From Favolaschia claudopus (taxonomy: Eukaryota; Basidiomycota; Agaricomycetes; Agaricales; Mycenaceae): DNA of 64,000 nucleotides. The stretch covers positions 1,426,001 to 1,490,000 of the forward strand of contig JAWWNJ010000050.1 of assembly GCA_037176885.1 (NCBI GenBank). Reading direction: 5' to 3'. Below the pieces are notes generated by a model that worked only from the letters and a program-made list of their open reading frames with translations, searched no databases and was not told the origin of the DNA. This document shows, one piece after another, positions 56,866-64,000 of the stretch (its first letter is position 1; every line of letters begins with the position of its first letter). The position numbers were made by a program, and so were the translations under genes.

Positions 56866-59800
56866 ATGCCCGATCCGGACACCAAAACTTCGACGGCTTC
56901 TTCCTGGGATTTACCCCACGGCGCTGGGACTTTCTTTCCGCGCGGGGAGGACCGCCTCAAGGACGAAACCGGGTACTTCCCGTGGTCCAAACGGATGAAG
57001 TCAGCGTAAGAGACAATCGAAATCTGGGATATTGTTTCCACGGTATCCAAGCCGGGGGACAAGGCGTCTGCGGAGGAGCACAGGATTTGGAAGAAGAAGG
57101 ACAGGTCCGCACTCTCATATTTGCTGTCTTCTGTCGACAGCGGGCTCGTCGTCAAAGTCTCAGACTATGACACTGTCCACCAAGCTTGGACCGCTCTCGA
57201 GACCGGGTTTGGGCAGACTGGGACTGGGGGTATTATGCTCTGGTTCCGTCAGCTCACTCGTCCCCTCCTTGACGATGACACGCTCGCACTCGATCAGCAT
57301 GTGAAGGACTTCCAGAAAGCGCAGACTCATCTTACGAAGGCCGGATTCAGTATCCCCGGTCCTATCGTCAGCGCCATCTTCCTCTCCACTCTTCCCTCCG
57401 ATCCAGACGACCCCAAATCCTACTACTATTCCCTTGTCCAGAGCGCCAAGATTGACAACACGACTACTCTGGTCTCTACGATCCAGGGTGTCCTCGATTC
57501 CCGTTGCCGCAGAAAGTCCCCGAAGACCGAGGGTCAGTCGCAGGAGTCTGCCCTCGCAGCGTTGGAGCACGCTGCCATCGCTCGCGGTACGAAATTCTGT
57601 CGTAACTGCAAGCATGAAGGTCATATTGCGGACGACTGCTGGCAACCGGGTGGCGGTAAGGCCGGTCAGGGCCCGAAGCAGCAGCAGCATAAAAAGAAGG
57701 GGAAGAGGGGTAAGGGCAAGGAGAAGGCCCACAATACGGATGGAGGGGGAGACAAAAAATCCAACAATGTACGCTTCGAGAAATGCTTAATGGCCTCCGT
57801 GGCCGACTTCTCCTCTTACTCCCTGCGTGATGAGAGCATTCCGGCTACACCTCCGACGTCATCCTCCCAGACCAACAACTCCGCGTACAGTGCACGTACA
57901 GCGGGTGCGTCTACCATCATCGATTCCGGTACATCGACACACATTCACTCCGTTCGACGCGATTTCGTTTCTTACGCCCAAGCCGTATCCGGAAATATCA
58001 GCGGGTTCGGCAACGGTTCGAGGAAAATCGAGGGTCGCGGTGAAGCACAGCTACTAGCGTCCCATCCTAAGGGTGGTAACGTCCGACTCAGGTTGAAAGA
58101 TACCTGTTATGTCCCTGAATCTCAGCCGACGCTTATATCAGTGTCGCGGCTTGATCAGGCGGACTGTTACACCGTCTTTGGCGGTGGACGCTGTGTTACC
58201 TTTGAGAAGGGTGACAGTGGCAAGCTCATCCGCAACCTCATTTCGTCCGAGAAGGTTATTCTGACCGCCTCTCTCGGCAGCGATCGCCTCTATCACCTCG
58301 ATTCCTCCTCGTCGACGGAGAATTCTTTTTCCACCTCGTCTCGACCTCCGACCTCAAAGCTTGAGGAGCTGCATCAGCGTCTAGGGCATCTAGGCTACCC
58401 TGCGCTGCGCGCTCTCGTTCGGAAGGGTCACATTTCAGGTGTGAAACTATCTACGGCGGAACTCAATGCTGAGCCGCCGGTATGTCAATCTTGTATGGAG
58501 GGCAAGATGACTCGTGCCTCTTTTCCTCTTTCGGAAGAGGAAAATGCCGAACAGATTCTCAATCACGTTCATTCAGATCTTTGGACTGCTCCAGTCCGTA
58601 CTCTGAACGGATCGAAATATGCCCTCGCTTTCACCGATGACTGCTCTCGCTGGATTTGGATGTTTTACCTGCGTCACAAGAGTGATGCAGTAGCCGCATT
58701 CAAGGAGTGGTTGGAGATGGTCGAGCGTGAGACAGGTCGCAAGCTTAAGGTCTGGCACGTCGATAATGGGGGTGAATTTATCAACGAAGACCTGAAGCGG
58801 TTCTTGAAGGCACGTGGTATTCAGCTCAAAACCAGCGCTCCACGTACTCCTGAACAAAACGGTGTTGCCGAACGTCAGTTTAGGTCTATTTTTGACCGCG
58901 TTCGCACCGTCCTCATCGACGCCGACCTGCCGCTTAGCATGTGGGCTGAGGCCAGCAATTACATGGTCTATGTCAAAAACCGTAACCCACACAGCGCTCT
59001 CGACCTTCGTACCCCTTTCTCCATCCGCTTCCCAAACCGCAAACAGCCGAAGTACAGGTCTTTTCACCGTTTCGGTTGCAGGGCTTACCTCTATAATGAC
59101 AATCCTAATCGCAAAAAGTTCGACCATCGCGGCGAATCGGTTATTTTTGTTGGGTACCCGGATGATCGCAAGGCTTGGAAGGTTTATCGCCCCTCAAAGC
59201 GTTCCATTCGGATCGTCGCCTCATATCAAATTCGACGACAACTCAAATTGTGGGGAATTTCGGGCTGAGGGGGAGATACACTCATACAAATATTCTTCTC
59301 TCAAATCGTCTTCGACCGAAGCTGATGATGATGATTACAGCCCTCCTTCCTCCACTTCTACGCCTCCAACTGCCAATCCGGTACCTCCTCGTGCACCATC
59401 CCCTCCTGCTCCGGCTGGACCTGCGGATGTTGTGTCACAACCTAAACCCCGGGCACCTCGTCAACCTCGTCCTCTACCACCTCCGCGCGACCCATCTACC
59501 CGTATCCGGGAAGCCGCTGAGCTCAAGGCCGCCGCCGCAAACCTTAATTCAGGCTTAGCAGCAGCGCCAGCTCCAGAGGACCCTGACCGTGCGCCGGAAG
59601 ATTCTGCTTTCGCGGAATCCTGGGACGAATTTGAGTACGCTCATATCATTGGTCCCGGCGAAGTTCCTCGCAACTACAAGGAAGCGATGGAATCGCCCGA
59701 TCGTTCCGAGTGGGAGAGCGCGATGGAAGTCGAGCTCGATAGCATTGCGAGGGGGAACTTGTCCCACCACCTCCCGGTGTCACTCCGCTTGGTTCGCTCT

Positions 59801-61254
59801 GGGTCTATGCCTTGAAGCACGACAGTACTGGTGCCATCACTCGGTACAAAGCTCGTCTATGTGCTCAGGGTACACCCCAGCGCCCAGGTATCGATTTTTC
59901 GATGTCTTTTGCTCCTGTTGTGAAGTCAGAGTCGCTTCGTTACCTCCTAACCCTAGCTGCAAAGCTGGACTGGGAATTCCACGTTGTGGACGTCGACTCC
60001 GCCTTTCTCAACAGCGAGACGGATCCAGACGAGCCACCCATCTACATGCGACAGCCTCAGGGCCATCGTGTTCGTGGAAAGGAGGACTATGTCTGTCTCC
60101 TGAAAAGGGGAATTTACGGGTTAAAGCAAGCCGCACTTCTCTGGTACCAAAAGTTACGTTCCATTTTGGTCAAGATTGGTTTCCGGGTGTGCATTGCTGA
60201 TCCGTGGCGTCTTTATTCGTCGCCTGGAGAAGGCTATTTCCATCATCAGCGCCCACGTTGATGATCTCGGTTTATTCTGCTCTCTGTTGCAGAGGTCAAA
60301 CTTTTAAAGAAGCAGATTTCCGAGCATGTCCAAATCAAGGACTTGGGAGAGTCAAAATCCATTCTTGGCCTCGAAATCTTGCGTGATCGTGCGAACCGCA
60401 CCATCTCCTTGTCTCATCGTTTCTATATTGACACGATTGTGGCTCGGTATCGCATGGAGGATGCACGGCCCGTATACTCGCCAGTCAACACGTCGGCCGC
60501 TCCGCTTTCCAAGTCTCAATCCCCTCAGACTTCGGAAGAACTCCAGCGCATGGCCAACGTACCCTACCAGCACGCCGTTGGTTCGATTATGCATACCGCT
60601 GTTCAATGCCGTCCAGACATCACAAAGGCAGTCCAGTCCGTATCGCAATTTAGCTCCAACCCCGGTGAAGCTCATTGGGAAGCCGTTAAACGGATCCTCG
60701 CGTACCTCAAAACCCACACGCGACTCTGTCCTTGTTCTAGGCGGCAATGAAGACCTTACCCTTCACGCTTTCAGCGATTCAGATTGGGCAAACTCAAAGG
60801 ATCACGCCCCGATCCATTTCTGGGTATGCTGTCTTCATCGGATCCAGCTTAATCGCTTGGTCAGCGAAGAAGCAAACCTCCACGGCTCTTTCGACTGGCG
60901 AAGCCGAGCTCTACGCTGGCACACACGTCGGGCGTGAAAATCATGTGGCTCCGCTCTCTTCTGTTCGAGCTTGGTTTCTTACTACCTCCCGGACCGACTT
61001 CCCTTTCTATCGACTTAATACTTCCACCATCCGGATGATTGTCAATACTGATGAAGTCACCGGCTCGAACGAAGCACGTCCACATTGCCATCTGGTGGAT
61101 CCGTGAAGCAGTCCTCCATCGCTGCATCGTCCCTGTTTACGTCCCTACGGAAGTGAATGTTGCCGACTTATTCACGAAACCATTGTCGGCACCACATGCC
61201 CCAAAGATACTTTGTCACGCTCATTCCTTTCCTTCTTACCATTACTACGCCTGA
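56866..61254 (+). pseudogene. Ty1/Copia gag-pol, multiply broken
   Basis: ATG 56866 opens gag (MPDPDTKTSTASSWD), which meets TAA 57007. The same frame runs on to 59268 with the zinc knuckle CRNCKHEGHIADDC (57598), protease TIIDSGTSTHI (Asp 57922), the pre-integrase block HQRLGHLGYPALRAL...CQSCMEGK, and the integrase core (HSDLWTAPVRT; HVDNGGEFINED; PEQNGVAERQF). Frameshifts near 59200, 59757, 60200, 60283, 60735 and 60810 break the rest. RT blocks include YKARLCAQG, VVDVDSAFLNS and HVDDLGLF at 60254 (YVDD in most Copia). RNase H blocks are HAFSDSDWANSKDH, STALSTGEAELYAG and V(A)DLFTKPLS. It ends at 61254. No LTR pair was located, and the MITE at 55974-56727 adjoins its 5' side. Clearly inactive. 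Confidence 0.8.
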
Positions 61255-62235
61255 ATACTACCTCCGTATACACTCTATCCTCATTTTGAACCCTGCATCA
61301 TGGCCTCCGACTCAGACGACGCACCTCCTGCCTCCAAAAACGCTTGTCTGGATCGACGCCGAAATCAAGGCACTATTCACCGGTCTGGACGCCGCGAAAA
61401 GCCAGAAACTCATGAGTGGAAATGGATATTCGGACTCAAGGACGGAGTGTCGCTGTCAAGGCTGTCGCTGCTGCAAACCCTACCGCAAACCCGAAGAAAG
61501 ACGAGAAAAAATGCAAAAGTAAATTGGGAACAGTGTGTATTTTGGAATTCTCTGCTTGAATGGCAGGCAGCCCGTCCTCCTCATGCCATGACCTATGAAG
61601 GTTCGGGTGAGGGGTAGTCCGAAACGGGTCACGAGCGGTCCACGGCGGTCCAAAATCCAAAAGCACTCCTGGTCGGCACAGATACACGAAAATCGACCGT
61701 TTTCGTCCAGACCTCGGCCAGAGATATGTCCTACCTATATAGTATGTGTAGTTGCTCAATGGATGTGCTCCCTCTTTTCTTTCTCTCCTCTATGACATGT
61801 ATTTTGGTATTTCTTACACTTCTAGCAACTCTAGCCATTTCTTGCAGCTGATTTTTTTTCTTGGTTAGCGCTTAGCATAAGCACTCAACTTCAGCTTAAT
61901 CCTCCACATTATCTTCTGTTACTGCATGTATGAGCCAGATCAATCAGTCAATGCTTTCTATCAAGCAAAATTAAATTAAATAGGTCTACGCCTCCAAATA
62001 CTCCACAGCGCATACGAAATGCAGCTCTGGAGCAAGAGCGTGTCAATCGCATTCTGGATAGCCCTGTACACCGGAGATTGCCTTTACAGCAACCAAATTT
62101 GGTTCGGGTTAACTGGAATGGCGAGCAACTTCAACTTACACCTCGCACAGCGGGCCGAATTGCTGAGATGCAGAACAATGGGAATAGCGAAGAATGCTGG
62201 TATTTTAGCAGGACAGAATGAAGACCAGGATATGC
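61255..62235. other. unassigned stretch with a short coding-like frame
   Basis: A frame at about 61300-61520 includes VWIDAEIKALFTGLD, weakly like a SANT/Myb-type start. A reading at about 61990-62222 gives ALEQERVNRILDSPVHRR and NWNGEQLQLTPRTAGRI and is cut off by the LTR at 62236. Neither is assigned. Confidence 0.3.
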
Positions 62236-62389
62236 TCTTGAAGGTGGGCGCAAAAACGAGACAACGGAATGATTAGATCACTACCCTACTGTACATGGAT
62301 GTGACCGAGAGTACATAAGGTAAATGTCCCGCAACTAGAAATACCCGGGTGCACAGTAGAGCGCGCACACCTAAATATATATTTTAACA
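62236..62389 (-). mobile_element. Copia-type LTR, truncated, minus orientation
   Basis: On the minus strand the LTR begins TGTTAAAATATATATTTAG at 62389 directly after a purine tract (GCGAGGGGGTG). It is near-identical to the reverse complement of 63772-63922 and stops matching at 62236. Confidence 0.65.
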
Positions 62390-62610
62390 CACCCCCTCGC
62401 GCGAAGACTGGGCAAACGCGCTAGACCGCGACAGAGGGAGTAGTTTTCCACCTTGCGACGGTTCCCCCGTCGAACCTTTCTCTTCCCAACCTGCACCCCC
62501 TCAAGCTCGACAGCGGCAGCGGCAGGCGAGACCACGATAGAATCCTCATTGAGGAGGCAGCGCCAGGGAGGACGATGTCGACGTCGGGAGCATGCGCGAC
62601 TACGGCGACA

Positions 62611-63448
62611 TCATATTCGTCGTCTGAGTCGGACTGACCAAGCGGCGGTCGCGTTCAAGAACTTATTCTTTACGTCGGCGGGCATGTCAGCAACACAGCG
62701 TCGGGCGATGTGACCGGCGCGTCCGCAACGGTGGCAGACACCGTTCGCGTCCTTGGGGTTGCCCCAATCGAAGGCATCCTTGTTGCGCTTACGATCGCGA
62801 GCGGCAGCCAAGGCGTAGGAGCAAGAAGTCGGTGACCTCGCTGCTGCTCATCTCATGGCCGATGGCCTTGAGCTGTCGCACGATGGAGAGGACAGCGTCG
62901 ATGTAGACGGCAACGCGTTTGGCGGGGTCGTGACGAAGGTTGTAGAGCTCGCTGCGGAGGGCGAGGCGGAGACCGGGGGTATCGCTCTGATACTCACGTT
63001 TGAGCAGAGCCCAAGCAGCAGAGCCGGTGGAGACGTCGACAATGGTGCCACGATAGTCGGCCTCGAGGAGGAAGTAGAGCAGGGGATACGCACGGTTGTT
63101 TGCCTTATCCCATGCGGCGGCCTCGGTCGCATCCCGTCGGCCGGGGCTTCGTCCCACTGACTATCTCCCAACTCTCCTCCAGCCTGAAGTAGTTCTGGAC
63201 GTCCTTAGCGAACGACGTCCAGTTAGAGCCCGAAAGGTGGGCGACACGAGGTGGTGGACATCGTGAAGAAGAATGGGAGGAAAGGAGTGAGGGGAGTGGT
63301 GGTGTAAAGACAGTGGTAGGGGAGACACGCGGGGCTCGACTTCAAAGAAGGAGGCAGTGGCGGCTACAAAACCCGTATATGGTAATTTGATGTGATTGAC
63401 GTGTTGTGAACAACTTGTCCAGTGAACAATTTGGGTGACGGGTGACAC
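62611..63448 (-). pseudogene. Copia-type gag fragment
   Basis: Minus-strand frames join into a gag: LTGSNWTSFAKDVQNYF and RLEESWEIVSGTK (about 63230-63150), then AAWDKANNRAYPLLYF, GSAAWALLKREYQSDTP, RHDPAKRVAVYIDAVLSIV and HEMSSSEVTDFLLLRL, and after a frame change near 62800 a zinc knuckle CHRCGRAGHIARRC. The sequence then runs straight to the 3' purine tract and LTR, so protease, integrase and RT are deleted. Non-autonomous and broken. Confidence 0.65.
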
Positions 63449-63449
63449 C

Positions 63450-63771
63450 CGGTGAACGACCGGTCGGAATTAGTACAGTACTCATGCAACTGCTGAAAAG
63501 GCTCAAGAAATTGAAATTCAGTAAGAATATCCTGGAAATTGAATCTGGCTGCCACTTGTGCATTGTGCTGCAGCAATATAGCAGGTCAGGATTGTCAGGA
63601 TGTGCCTCTCTAGCAACTGGTCTTCTTTGAGCTTGAGCATTGGGTTGAGCATTTCCCTGTTTTTGTACTATATTAGTATATTTTGCGCTGGCTGTACAGG
63701 ATTCTGCTGCAACCGGAGGTGGCTCTGGACCTTGAGGTCTACATGTTGGTGACGGAGGTGAACTTTGCATA
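63450..63771. other. no gene recognised
   Basis: A minus frame (QAQRRPVAREAHPDNPDL) is coding-like but unassigned. It lies between the gag fragment and the plus-strand LTR. Confidence 0.3.
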
Positions 63772-64000
63772 TGTTAAAATATTTAGGTGTGCGCGCTCTA
63801 CTGTGCACCCGGGTATTTCTAGTTGCGGGACATTTACCTTATGTACTCTCGGTCACATCCATGTACAGTAGGGTAGTGATCTAATCATTCCGTTGTCTCG
63901 TTTTTGCGCCCACCTTCAAGAGGTCATGGGCCCCGCCCACTGCGCCTAATCTTTGTTGTCTGCGTCTTCTGTGTCCTCTTTCGTGTTCCTCACCCACCTT
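63772..64000 (+). mobile_element. Copia-type LTR start, plus orientation, runs off the window
   Basis: Begins TGTTAAAATATTTAGGTG. The first 151 bp match the LTR at 62236-62389 in inverted orientation. No purine tract precedes it, so it is probably the 5' LTR of another copy continuing past the window. Confidence 0.6.

Noticed and set aside
57160..57732. 190-codon minus frame in the Copia element
   Set aside because: Antisense shadow of gag.
1..64000. CRISPR arrays, rRNA, clear tRNA genes
   Set aside because: No regularly spaced direct repeats of array type, no rRNA-like stretch, and only one poor tRNA-like segment.

Overview
The window looks like nuclear DNA of a basidiomycete, most likely a mushroom-forming Agaricomycete. 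The evidence is genes with many short GT-AG introns (about 40-60 bp), two adjacent alpha-type protein kinase genes, a DDE/integrase-like gene and a coiled-coil gene, both of types I recognise from agaricomycete genomes, a chromodomain Ty3/Gypsy element, Ty1/Copia remnants, a tyrosine-recombinase-type (DIRS/Ngaro-like) retroelement relic, and many small inverted-repeat DNA elements. I see no rRNA, no CRISPR array and no bacterial-style operons. The species is not determined. All family names rest on motifs read by eye.

Layout. 1-1.2 kb: right part of a decayed Tc1/mariner element. 2.2-3.8 kb: broken gag-like and reverse transcriptase reading frames of a DIRS/Ngaro-like element. 5.5-8.1 kb: a four-element nest of inverted-repeat DNA elements. 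8.7-11.9 kb: a spliced coiled-coil gene of an expanded agaricomycete family, with three frame breaks. 12-16.6 kb: repeats and a TA-flanked MITE. 16.6-18.4 kb: an uncertain multi-exon gene. 18.7-22.7 kb (minus): a DDE/integrase-like gene split by two non-autonomous elements whose exact removal restores the reading frame. 22.8-25.1 kb: a long-TIR element containing a hAT-type element. 25.9-30.2 kb: two alpha-kinase genes in tandem.

32.3-34.8 kb: an LTR (family B) holding a 1600-bp TIR element. 34.8-37.1 kb: two hAT-type MITEs and a Tc1 end. 37.9-39.4 kb (minus): an AT-hook, glutamine-rich protein gene. 39.5-46.6 kb: Copia LTR remnant, nested GAGAGTTTG-type MITEs and tandem repeats. 46.6-53.6 kb: a second family-B LTR into which a 5926-bp Gypsy element has inserted, with identical-looking LTRs and a TAGCC target duplication. 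The uninterrupted site survives in the other family-B copy at 34.72 kb. 53.7-56.7 kb: truncated LTR and further MITEs. 56.9-61.3 kb: a frameshifted Copia polyprotein. 62.2-64 kb: two Copia-type LTR starts in opposite orientation around a gag fragment.

The host-like genes are few: two alpha-kinases that appear intact over the part seen, the AT-hook gene, and perhaps the 16.6-kb gene. The rest is layered transposon insertion. The layering is informative because related copies inside the window supply empty sites, so several insertions can be placed to the base. I found no clearly new biochemical system. The best candidates for new description are the small DNA-element families with defined termini and target duplications, and the split DDE gene.
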